A stretch of 64,000 nucleotides of DNA from assembly GCA_028564675.1 (NCBI GenBank), contig JAOVVO010000288.1, positions 30,875 through 94,874 on the forward strand, given 5' to 3'. Shown one piece after another: positions 38,010 to 50,400 of this stretch. Position numbers and translations under genes: made by a program. A model generated the notes under the pieces. It had not been told where the DNA came from. It worked only from the letters and a program-made list of their open reading frames with translations, and did not search any database. Numbering within the stretch: position 1 is the stretch's first letter; each line of letters opens with the position of its first letter. The DNA comes from Onchocerca lupi (lineage: Eukaryota; Nematoda; Chromadorea; Rhabditida; Onchocercidae).

Positions 38010-41000
38010 TTACTGTGAAATATAGTAATGAGTTACTCCATTTGCTCCTTCTACAGATGCAACTCTGAAAATTAGCAAATAAATGTTCGAAGAAAAAGTA
38101 GGTAATGCATATTAATTTCAATCAAATTAGAAATGAAAGAAAAATATGTAAAAAAGAAGCATATTTATAATACTGTTGATGTCCTAAAATGCCTTTTAAT
38201 CCATCCTGTATGGGACGGCAACAGTCAGACAATGCGGGAGTACAGGAAACAAATACTTCAAAAACTAGAATAGTCAAGCGACTCAAACCATTGACAGGCT
38301 TGCCAGGAAATGATTGATAGATGGTATGATTATTGACATCGATATTTTTTATGCAAAAACAAATAACTGATGCTTGAATGCTGTTGAACAAATATCAAAA
38401 ATACTTTGCGAAATAGCTGTACAAGTTTGTGATTATGGCAATAGAAATTTGTTACTGGATCACGTTGGTTAAATTTCGGAGAAAACAAAGCGTCTTAATT
38501 ATTCAGGAATAGTAATATCATATAGATTATGAAAGTGATTCAGAATGTAAAAATTGGAAATAACTCGCTGAATAAGATTTGGACGATGAAAATAGTTCTA
38601 GTTTTTGAATATAAAAAATAAAAACCAACTTGGTGGTAATATTTTCGGATGGAGCATGTGCGAAATGAACAGCTACCGTATGGACAATTTCTTCACAACC
38701 AGCATCTATATGTTCACAATAATGTTTTGAGCTAGGAACATGAGATTGCAATGTTTGCATAAAGCCATCGGTTGTAAACGAAACAGATAGAGGATCTGAA
38801 ACATGACCTAATGCATCCCGAGCATTCCTGTGTCCTTTGCCATCTGTATGAGAAGCAGTTTTTGATGATACTGTAATGGACGGCATCGTATTGGATTTAA
38901 TGGAATCATCTCTTTGGGGTGATAAATTAGATGGATCTTGCAGAGCGGTTGAAAGGCACGAACGAAGCGAGCGCAAATGTCCCGGTTGTGAACATCTGAA
39001 ATTAGAGAACTAGAAAAAAAATTAGATATAAACTCATTTATCGATAATCCATAATTTAATGCACAAACTAAATTGTATTCTCAGAAGGAACCCGGCTATA
39101 AAATTGCAACATCAAATTATCGAAAATATCAGAGCAAAATATCTTTCAAAAGCGCTTGCTTAACGGTTTTTTAAAAAATGCCTGAAAACTAGAAAGCAGA
39201 AGCAAAAACGAACCCGAACGAAGCCATCAACTGCTTTTGGTACTCAAAGCAATCGCTGCATAAGAAATTTGTTGACTGCGAGGCGCTCTGCAATTCTGAT
39301 ATTAATTGAAAGGGAATTTCATAAAAATTCAATTCCTACCAATAAATAAACCGAAGCTCATTTTTTTAGATTTATATTCGCGTAATTTTAATGCTATTCA
39401 TCTTCTGTCTTCCATTTCCTGTAATATTGTCCCACTAGATTCAATAATAAAAAACAATCCTTTCCATAAACCTCCCCATACAAATTTGTCAAAACACTAA
39501 AAGACAACGTGAAGCAAAAAAGATATGTTTGCAAAATTCACATAATATGGCATACAAAACAGCTGATTAATACCAAGCGTGCAAATTATATTGAAACGGA
39601 GATAAACGAAATGGTAATCGAATTATGAATTTTTCCAGACAATGCGTTAGTTTCATATTGATATATTGCACAACCGTAAATGAGTCACAAAGATTTTTGA
39701 TTAATCATAAATATCCAGACATATTCAACAATTTAAAATCTTTTATTTGGAATTATATAAGATACACATATACCTTCTGACACTGTTTATTGATACAAGT
39801 TACCAAAAGTGATGAAATACTGAAAGAATGCGATAATCTGGCACGCTGGCGAGAGATCGTTTCAGGAGCCTGTAAAAATTCGAAATGTAGTCTGCATTCA
39901 TTCCTAATAGTTCATCGGAGTTCAACTTTTAAAAAGTTGAAATAAGAAAATATTGTCAAAGACCAGATGGGAGATTCTGTTCAATGCAAAAATGAAATAA
40001 GGTTTACATGTAAAAAAAATTAATCCCTATTCGTTCGATGATATAAAAAGAGAAAATAAAAATGTAGAAATTTGCGACTGTTATACATCTACATGTATCT
40101 TAGAAATACTAATATAACTAACATTTTTTGATTGTTCGAAACGTTCTCTCGCTAAACATAAATAATTATCCACCATATGCTCCATGTATTGATGAGCATG
40201 GGAATAAAGCCGTGCAGCTATAACAAGATTTGCACATCGCAAATCTAACACTGTGACCTGTTCTGTATTAATCAACTTCTGAAAAAAAAAAAATGTTTCC
40301 ATTATTCGCACACTTTTATACATTAATGTATATGAAATCTCCTATGCTCCTCATTATGTATAGACATGGTGGAAAAATATACCTGAAAGAAAATTTTCTT
40401 TCAGGTAAAATATTAGTGTGCTTAGGTAGTTTGGTTTTTTATAGTTGTCTTGTTGTGTCTTTCAGGTATATTTTTCATGGATTTTAAGATTTGAAAATGA
40501 ATAGAAAATGCAGGATTTTTATTAACTGAATTCCTAATACAAATGACTAAGATTCAAAAAATCTACAAAGTCAGACTTTTTAAATTTGTGCTGCAGATTT
40601 CTGTAATCCAAAAAGATCACACTGATGCAAGTTAATAAAACTGTATGATAGATTTTTTGAGCTATCCCAATATGAAATATTTTAAAACCTTTTTTTTGCG
40701 TCCTATTTTCAACCGCTTTTTGATTTGCTGCGCTATTTCACTCAGTAGCCTGGTGGAATGATCTTTAGTAACGAAAACATCACCACATGATAATGTCATC
40801 GACTTTCTTCCTTCCCCACCGCTTGCCAATCCGATTCCAGTTAAGTTATGTCGAAATGAATATCGACGAATCTAAATCGAATTTGTGAAATAAACAAAAA
40901 GAAATTCGAAATTTATACCCTCAACAAAAAAATTGATGTTTTTAACTATATCCAGTTAAAGTTTACCGGAATTTTAGCAATATCCATATATTCACAGATA

Positions 41001-43557
41001 AGTGAAAGTTTATCAGCTTCGGTCAGTTCGATTCGCGCTGCTATTTCGGCATCTTCTGAATCTTTCCACCTGAAATCCATAAATGTCATCACAATGACAT
41101 AACTTAAAACTGAAGAAATTTCGACAAAAAAATGCAATAAAGTATAATTTAATCTAATAATGAGCGAAAAAAAAAACAAATAAACAAGCAAACCACGTGA
41201 AGTCTGGCCCTGGGTCGACGGAAAAATGCAAAGGAAGCAAATTGCGGTTCTTATCGGTAATTGGAATGATGGCTGAAAAAGCGGAAATTTATTATCCTTA
41301 ACAGGTTACAACCAATTTCCTTGCTTAAAGTAAAATAAACGAAATCAGTGAAATAATTTGAATTCTCGTTGTCCCAGTCATGATGCTGCTGTAAAACTAA
41401 GAATAATTCTGTTTGATGTGTTAAATTTAATTCATAATAAAAATGGCAAAAAATTACACTGCAGAGAATTTGATGCTGTATGACGCATTGTGACTAGAGC
41501 TGAAAAATGAGCCGAATCATAACAAAGAACGAGTGGTGAACGATGACATTGATTCGAAGGACATTCCAGAGGTAAATAAATCCCGCCAAATGGAATGGGC
41601 GAAAGTTCTTCACCGACAGCATTGCGAAGCACTGTATCCGACACAACTGGAAATATTTCCATGCATAAAATTTAAAAAACGGAAAAACTTCGACAGGTCG
41701 AAATTTCAAGAAATTCAATGTAAAATTCTTGTAAATCAAGTGGAAAAATTTCGCTATTAAAAAAAGTGACAAAATTGTACCAACTATTGGACGTTTGAGA
41801 ATATGAGCAAGTGCAAAAACATGAATGGATTCTAGACTTTCATAAACTTGTTCAGTGCTTTCACTTTTGTCAGGTGCATCATCTTCTCTGAAAGTTTATT
41901 TTTTATTTAAGAGATAAACACAAAATGAAATTTAAATTATTTATATATTTTTATGGATTCTATTCTCTAGTTTTTTTTCAAATATAGCTAGACGTTACGA
42001 AGTAGTTAAAGTTCTTGGAATTGCTGCGGCCATATGGAGAACATTATCCCATTCACGCTGCCATTCCTCATCCGTCAAAACAAGACCTGACTGCAAATTC
42101 GATTGACTTTCCGCCCAACGCCAACGTCGCCAAAGTATATGGCGTCTACTTCCTCTGGAAAAAAATTTCATTAATTTAAAACTGAATTTTAAACTTTAAA
42201 TTTGAAACAAAGTTATATCTTCCAAGGTCTACGTAACGGCATTGAAGCCAGCAAAAATATCAGAAACCGAGCTGTTCAATACTTTTTGGCAAGACTCATA
42301 TACAAATGCATCCAATATGTAATTTCTTAAAAAGCGTTGAACTGAATACCACTTAGTTTCAAAAATTCTCCCAGATAAATTGAAATAGCTTAAAAACGAA
42401 CCGCGTCAACATTTCATACAAAATTTTCCGTAACATTAACTGTCTATCATGAATACCCCACATTCCAAGCGATGCTGCATGCAAAAGACAATTACCATCA
42501 CCGGTGGTACTCAAAGGCCACATGCGTTGTCCACTTCCATTCCAACACCACCAATTCAAATGGCCTAGAAAGTTTTTTGAATAATGAATATCAAGAGCAT
42601 ATTTTCATCATACTTTTCGAAAAATAATTTCGGGATATTCGAAAAAATTTGAAAAATTTAGTAGAAACCAAAAAAAAAAAAAACAATTTTTATTTATACT
42701 CAATCAATATCTGAAAGCAAAATTCCTATTAACTATTTTTTGCAAAGCTAACCAGAATTTTCAAGTCGTTTAAGAGTCGATGTTTCAATCAAATCTTTTT
42801 CTAAATAACTTCTAAAATCAGCTGGCTGTTCAAACAAATTTGGTAGCACAAAGGCGTAAGATGGCCAACACAAGGTTTCCTCATATTCTCTGTTCTCCTC
42901 CACATCCGAATCATTTATTTTATCTGCAAATATTTCATACTGCTCATTACTGAAAATGATAATTTCGAATTCTGAAACTAAATTAGAAACGAAACCGTAA
43001 TTCGAAATATCATCATATACCAGAAGAATTAGAAGCATAAATTTGCGGCACTGCGTCTTCCTTCTTTTTCCAGTCGTAATAATATTGCAGTGATTCGTAA
43101 TCCCAGTGCTGTCCTAAAAAAAAAGTAAAACTGAAAAAATCTGAATTAAGGATATAAGGCATAGTGAGGAAGTTCAAAAATAAAACGCCCATAAAATAAC
43201 AATGCTTGAGAGATTAATGAATAAGATTTCATAAATATTTACATGTCATATCAGATAAAATACTTTATTTCAGATATATATTTCTGCACTTACTTAGGAA
43301 CTATATCAAAGTTATTAGTGATAGTTAGTTGCAGAAGTGGAGAGATAACAATGAGGAGATTAGGAATGAAAGGAAGGGAGAAAAGTTTACTTTATTGACT
43401 TGATATAGAGACAGAAAAGAAAAGAAATGGCCATCATATGAATGAAATTTCTTTACAAAATAACTGTGACAATACCATTACGAAAAGTAACTGCAGTGTT
43501 ATGCGAAGTGCGTGTTTCGTCTATGAATGCCTCAATCAGGCCATTACGATTGTCCAT
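38010..43557 (-). CDS. OTUD7: OTUD7/Cezanne-type OTU deubiquitinase
   Basis: An OTU-family cysteine protease of the Cezanne (OTUD7A/B) type, which in animals prefers K11-linked ubiquitin chains. Fifteen exons join in phase to 690 aa: 43557-43476, 43113-43021, 42971-42753, 42564-42402, 42154-41999, 41887-41781, 41646-41458, 41272-41194, 41069-40967, 40871-40689, 40278-40123, 39869-39784, 38995-38626, 38205-38174 and 38064-38010. The N-terminus has a UBA-like helix segment (NGQHWDYESLQYYYDW). The OTU core contains the catalytic Cys in TTGDGNCLLHAASLGMWG and the catalytic His in YDSAHFSALV, with FGGIYLPLE between. A segment LVIAARLYSHAHQYMEHMV matches the Cezanne C-terminal region. A Ser-rich linker holds an A20-like motif in which the fourth cysteine is Thr. 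An in-frame TAG lies 15 bases before the ATG, supporting the start. The last three exons are less certain than the core. Confidence 0.92.
40373..40475. repeat. Nested inverted repeats in an OTUD7 intron
   Basis: A perfect 26-base palindrome lies at 40381-40406 (ACCTGAAAGAAAA and its complement). In addition, AAAAATATACCTGAAAGA at 40373-40390 is exactly complementary to 40458-40475. The same left arm can therefore pair with two partners. Confidence 0.85.
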
Positions 43558-44447
43558 CTCCTTTTCTCTCTATCTCTGTGTGTTATTCAGCTTCTCAAAG
43601 TTCTTTGCATCCTAAAAAGCGTTTCTTTGCCCCAGTAATTTCCATAGAAATAAAACTGAAACGGAAGTTATTGCATAGTATTGTAATTACCAAATAAAAA
43701 AAAAAAAAAAAAAAACAAATCGTGCTTAATATCTTAATTAAAATGTGAATGATAATGACTGAAATAGACTAATAAAGTGCCTATTACTCAAGTTGTAATT
43801 ATCTAAGTTCCACATAATCATGCACTGCGTTCCAAATATGAATAATTTAAGAAATTCTCACTGAAGGACAAGCCAACACCTCCGTACTATACTCACACAT
43901 ACGCTTATCCTTACTAACCTTTCCAAAATCCGAAGCATCGCAACCTCTCTCGCAGGTCACACCAATTTGCGGCAATCTTATGAAACCATTAAATCTCTCA
44001 GTTTGTTTCCATATTATGTGAATTGTCGGGCCTCGGGTGGAATTAATTATAAGATTTTAGAAATAGTTTTGTAATTCTCTTGTGTAGCTGATGGGATCTT
44101 GGGCATGATTTGATAAATTAGAATCTCTTTCCTAACTTCTGAGAGCAGTTTTTGAATAGATTTAGGGAATTAAAATAAATAGCTCTAATGAATAAAAGTT
44201 ATGCGACGAGTTATTTCGACAATAAACGATCTGTACTGTATTGTTAAACAACAATACAGAATATATCGTAATTATGAAATAATGTTTTTGAGAACAAAGT
44301 AATGGTTTAAATTATAAACTGGGTTTAATCAACTTCGAACATATAGTTGAAAGATTTTGAAATTTATACAAGAAAATCGATTTCGTGTACTGTAGGATAC
44401 TTACTGATAAATGAGAACTGATACAGCAGAAATAGCTAAATTTCAGG
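43558..44447. promoter_or_regulatory. Shared head-to-head upstream region of OTUD7 and sec-5
   Basis: About 890 bases separate the two divergent ATGs, so both promoters should lie here. The stretch contains a poly-A run at 43687-43710 and a C-rich patch around 43865-43980. I see no TATA box or binding site that I could defend. Confidence 0.5.
44441..44447 (+). other. Probable trans-splice acceptor of sec-5
   Basis: TTTCAG ends one base before the sec-5 ATG (TTTCAG-G-ATG). With no upstream exon in frame, this is best read as the spliced-leader addition site. Confidence 0.65.
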
Positions 44448-47400
44448 ATGGCTGAAAATAGCAGTCATCTCGCCAGTGATGCTGCTCTTCGGCCTTTGAT
44501 TACTGGTTTATCACCCAAAGAAGGAGTTCCAGGAACACAAATTAAAATCCGTGGCGAAAATCTTGGGAAAAATCAGTCGGATCTGGTTGCTTTATCTATT
44601 TGTGGAACTGACTGCTTAATGTCAGCGAAATGGAAATCACCGTCTTTGATTATAGCACGTAATGATAATTCACGAATATCAATGTTAAGAATACTCATGA
44701 ATTTTCGACTTTATTGATTGTCTGAAATAAAACTTTTAGTGACCATAAGTAATTTACCTTGAAACTTCTAGTTGCATTATGATTGACCAGTTTAAAGCAT
44801 CTGATGTTGATTCCTAGCCTGAAATCTCATGATCCCCAGTCTCACAAAGTTTAAATCTTTTGAGCCTGGCTTGAAATCTCTAGTGACTCCATAGCGTGAA
44901 ACCTTGAGTATTCTTAATAATGATTTAGCACAACTCTGATTTCTCAATATATGATGTAAAAGATATATTTTTCAGGTATTGGACAAGCAAAACGTGGTGT
45001 CGGAGAAGTAGTCCTTTTAACAAAATCAATGGGAAAAAGTACGTCAAATGTTACATTTCGTGTTTTCATCGTCCAGGTTGGTCCATTAGAAGAAAGTGCT
45101 GTTTGGGTGGATGAAACAAGGACGGTTCCTGGTCGTGAAGCTGTCCGTAATATTCCCGAAACAACAAATGCTTTAGATGCGTTAGGATTGAAGATTGAGT
45201 CGTAAGTTTGCGGTTCTGTCGAAGATAAGCTGTAATAAATATCGAAATCTTTCAACGAAATTTTTTGCAGTATACTATGCCATGTGAGAAGTTTATTGGC
45301 TTCATAATAATAGTTACTTTAAATTAGTGACTGTCGTTGCAATTAAAGTGTAAATGGCTTTTTTCTCTTACCTTTTTGCAGTTCTCAGCATTTTATCTCT
45401 ATTTATGTGATCAGTGCAAGGAATCTTGTTCATGCAATGTTATTTTTTGTTTTCCCTTTGTTAACTCTACAGTTCTTTTTATTCTTCTTGGAGCTGAGGA
45501 TTTCTCAAGTATGTTATGATCATTTTGAAAATGATGTATTTTTTGGAAAAATATTATTTTTCTTCAGGCATAAAAAAATGGATCAAACATCTCTGATGCA
45601 AATGTTTCCGGAAGGTTCAGGCAATCTTCGAATGGAAAATTTCAACCCAGCTTGGTACTTGATTGAAAATTATCGTGAGACAAAGTGGGTTTGAAAATTA
45701 TTTGGATCTCGGAAATTGTTAAACTTCGTTGATTTAACGATTTGATTTAACTTTGATTTAACGTCAATATCTCAAATGGTCCTCTAGTACAAGTAGTTGT
45801 TTAGGGTTCCAGTCACTAAAGATAGTTGAACTAAATCTACTGCTTTGATGACTGGAATCCTAAACTTTATTAAAGAGTATGTATTGAATGTTTTACAAAT
45901 TTAATGTCATCACTTGCACGAAATCTGTGTTTTTCTGTTTTGCAGACTTTCCGATCTCAGAAAAGGGTTGTTGCACTTAACACAAAACACTAAAGAAGGT
46001 GAAAAAAGCAGTTCCGATTTGCATCGTGCTAATCTTTATTCGCTGATTAATTGCGTTGATACACTGGCAACCCTTCATGACAAAATGCAGCTGGAGAAGA
46101 ACATTTATGGTTGGCCGCTCACAAAAAATATTTCTGAGAAGGTTCTGAATATGTTATTTCCGATTTTATTGAATTACGAAATTCTTATGGCTTATAAGTT
46201 TCCAAATAATATTAAGTTTCAAATTTCAACTCATATGATCTTTTTTGCAGTTCTTTATTGCTGATAAGAATTTTTTCAAGAATAAATTTCAGCTCACTGA
46301 ATCACACACAGCAGCAAATGCAGTATTCTATGAAGTTTTAACGCGAAAAGATCGAGCTGATGCCACAAGAAATGCCTTATCAGTGCTTACTCGTTTTCGA
46401 TTCATTTTCTTCCTCTCCAGTGCTATCGATCAAAATTTAGCAAAGGTTCAGGCTTATGTTTCTTCTTTATGCTGCTTAAATTTTGACTCGAATTTCAAAA
46501 ATTTTAAATTTGTAGCCTGCTAATATCTCTTCCAAGAAAGCGTAGAATTAAATTAAATTGTGAACGCTACATATCAAACTACTAAATAATTTGGCATCTT
46601 TTAAATAGAAGCAATGGAAACAACCATCTTGATTTTTGTGACATTAATTCCAGGGTGAATATTCAACTATTCTAAATGATTATACTCGTGCAAAGTCACT
46701 CTTCAAGGATACTGAAGTGTCGTTATTTAAGGAGGGTAAGTTTTTCTACATTGATAATTTACTTATTACAATTTTTTCTACCGATAGATTTTGTGCTGAA
46801 TAACATAACTAGTTCAAGCGCAGTTTTCAGTGATGGCTGAATTGGATCAAAAAATGGAATTATTTAAGAAAAATATGAAGCAACGTTTGATCGATATGCC
46901 TACTTCATTTGAAGATCAAAGTAAACTAATCAAGTATCTGAAAGTATGGTTATTATTATTGTTATTTCTTTCCTCTTTTGCATACTTGTTGAAATTTGAA
47001 GTAGTTCTGTAAAGTTACCGCAACATTTAAAGAAAAGGAAGATTTGAAGAACTAAATCCAATGCAGGAAAAGCGAGGTATTTGTAACTGGTTATTTATTT
47101 TCATATTCTGTTCCTAACTGCATTTATAGGTCCTTGAACCGAATTCAGATCCAGCATGGGACTGCATTACGGCATATCACTGCTGGTTAGAAGATCTTTT
47201 GTGGCAAACACAAAAAAAGCATCTGAAGTTAGGTATCACTTGAAAATTAAGTTTTGATTTTTTTTTTTTGATTTGCCGTTTCTCTCGAAAAATATTTAAT
47301 TTTACAGCACTTGATCAAGTCAGTAATAAGAAAGAGTCGCCGGATATATTCTCATGTAAGTAGTTTATCAGACTATTTCTTTTTGTTTGAACTTGTATTT

Positions 47401-50400
47401 TTGAAAATATGTGCCAGGAAGGCAAAAAAGCCAATTAAAGCAGATGTCGGGGAATCATACTTCCATAGCTGTGGGAGAAAATCATTGTCATCCGAGAGAG
47501 ACAAGTCATCTATATTTTACTTCTTATTATTACCGACGAAAGAATTTTTCGAAACACTTAAAACTGCCGTGCCTTTTAACACTTTCATTAATTATTCATG
47601 CAAAGCGATTTATTTTTAATTCATATAGTCTATTCATTTATTTTTAATAATTAGCACTTAATTTGTCCGAATTTAAGCCGAATTTTACAAAGTTTGTGGA
47701 TTGCTTTGAGAAAATTAAGATATTCTTGAATTGCAAGTCTGTCAAGAATAGTGCGGGCGGATTGTCTTTTCGTTCTGCATACCTCTCTCGTTCTGATGAA
47801 GGCTCTACTTGATGTGGCTAGTGTCGAAACCGAAATATTTTTAGAATAATCATTTTGATATTCTCAAGTCATTGTTATCACCCACACTTGTATTAAGTTG
47901 TTAATTATATTAATAAAAATTCATTATTTATATTAACTTTATGATCGTATTTCGGCTGATTTTGATTTTTATTATTTCTCATAAATTACTGCATTACAGT
48001 AGTTGAAGAAAACTCACATAATCTGTACGATTTTGTTCAAGAAATGGTAGATCTTATTACCGAAAAATTACAAACGTTCTGGAAACTTTCTCAAATATAC
48101 TCCTCATCAGTTACAAATCTGACATCGGTGGATCGTTTATGTGATATTAATGTCAGTTTAAATTCTTTGAAAACAAGAGAAATGGCTTTTTCTATTTTTT
48201 TTTTTTTGATTTTTCAAATCTCGTAAGCTTTGTGATCTTTCTTATAATTTTTTTTTTGGAATAAATATCTCTTTCTAATAAGTGAAATTCAAACGTGTGT
48301 GCATTTCCTTGCGATTCCTAACATTTGAGCAGATTAAACGATTTATTTGTTTATTCTGTATTCGAGACTTCACTGCATTCTCTATTTGTCCAGGTTTCTG
48401 GATGAAATGCGATGAAGTTTGGAATACAAAATAAGAATAAATCGTTTAATCTGTAAAACTGCAAGGAATTATAATGAATTCTCATATGCGTCGTTTTAAG
48501 AAAATATTAGTTCCGATCATTATTGTTTTATTAATTCATCCATATTTTCAGCAAATGCTCATAAATACAATTAATGTTTCTTCATGGCTGATATTGAATG
48601 CATTAGTACCTGACGCCTTACCTGAATCAGTTTTACGGAAATACAGTGAACAGTTCGCGAAATGGCCATCCATCACTTCATCTCCTCTCACACATCAGTT
48701 ATTTTCATCACTAAAAATTTTGAGATAAGTGAAAGACTTTTTCTTTTTTAATTTCAATAAATTGAGAAACTTCGAAATTCGACATGCTAACGTCTCTTTC
48801 TAATTTTTCCATCTAGCGGCAAATTAAAAATACTTGAGCAGATTTTCACAAATTTCTTGTTTATATATGTTATTGTAACTGTAATGATACGAACAATGTA
48901 TATATGCTTCAAGAGCTCCAGATTAGTTACACTATATTTGCTTATATACAGAAAAAAAAAAGCCAAACTTCTAATATGATTTTACTCGATGAGATAATTC
49001 AAAATATGTAGGAATATCTGTGTGCAGAAGCAAATTTTGCCTAATTTAGATGATCACGTTAATGTGTCAGTTTATCTCGGTGACTCCAGCATTTTAAATG
49101 CGTAATTTATTAGGTAAGATCATTCACTTTTATCTATAGTTAATCTTTTTCAGATCATGCGTAAGTTTTATGCTCGATTGTAATTTCACTTCTGAGCAAC
49201 TGCAGCCGCTGCTGGAACTCTGTGTTACTATTCGATTGAAATGCCTATCAAAAGTAATCGAGAGAGTTATTCAAGGTTAACGATCTTAAGGAACTTTCAA
49301 CTAAATAGTTATCCTTACAAAATTAGTACCTATAATTCATCTTGCCGCGCCCGGGAACAGCCATAGTTTAAAATAGAAAATCGGCTTTTTCCTTAGTTTT
49401 TTTATCCTTTGCTAAGATTGTCTAGTCATCCAATTGTTAAGACCGTCTTTCTTGCTTCGATTTTCTGTTTCAAGTTATAGCTATTTTCTGGCGAGGCAAG
49501 ATAAATTCGGAGGCACCAACTTTATGCAGGGATAACTTTCAATTTATTATGGTATAAAACTAAAGAAATAAAATGGAGCAAGAGGTTCTCGAGTAATTTC
49601 ATAATAATTGCCCTGAGATGCCTTTGATTCACATTTGTATTTTATTACTTCATTACAGGAGTGATTAGCTTAGGGAATGGAGAAATCTGGAAACTAGAGC
49701 ATGCGGGTTTATCGAAAACTATTTTACCAGATCTGTATGAAACTGAGGTAAGATTTATATTGGCTCTACTTAAAAATTCTGCTTCCAATTTTATGCTCTT
49801 AATTCAAAATACATAGAGATGGAAAACAATTATTCAGAAAGTTCATTCTTACCATTCGAAAAGCAGTTGAATCACTCTGGGATTAACTTTGAATAACTTA
49901 TCAGTAACCCAAAAAAGCGGGAATATTTTACCTTTGAAAATGGTTTTGGATAATTAAGACTCATTGCAGATTCTTTAAATCGGACCAAAATTACCTCTGC
50001 TATTATTCTGTATTTGAAGATTTTTATAGTAACTTTTTTTGAGGTGAATAATAGTATGGGACAAATTCGACAAATACTATCATCTTCAAATTATTCGGAT
50101 GAATTGGATTTGTTCAGTAGGGAACGGTTTCGCTCAATGTTGCTTGATTTGTTTACGATGATTCTCACATCAGTTCGTGATTGTATAGAGAATGCTTTAC
50201 AACTGAGGTATATTAAATTTTAGAACAAAATATGTCTCAAAATTCGATAAATTTTGGTGAAATTTTAAAATAGAATAAAATAATTCACTTAAAAGTCTGT
50301 ATATTTGACAGGAATTGGACCACATTTGTTTTGAAAGCTGCAGTATAACTTAATTAGTGGACCGTTTAGATTCAAAGCTGAGAAATTACTAGTTTTATCA

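Noticed and set aside
38122..38391. Cysteine-containing minus-strand open frame considered as an A20 finger
   Set aside because: Cysteine spacing (CTPALSDCC) does not fit A20. Only its last 32 bases (38205-38174) work as an OTUD7 exon in phase.
47411..47647. Plus-strand open frame inside sec-5
   Set aside because: Considered as an extra sec-5 exon, but exon 47308-47355 joins exon 48000 directly in phase, and adding this segment brings a stop codon.
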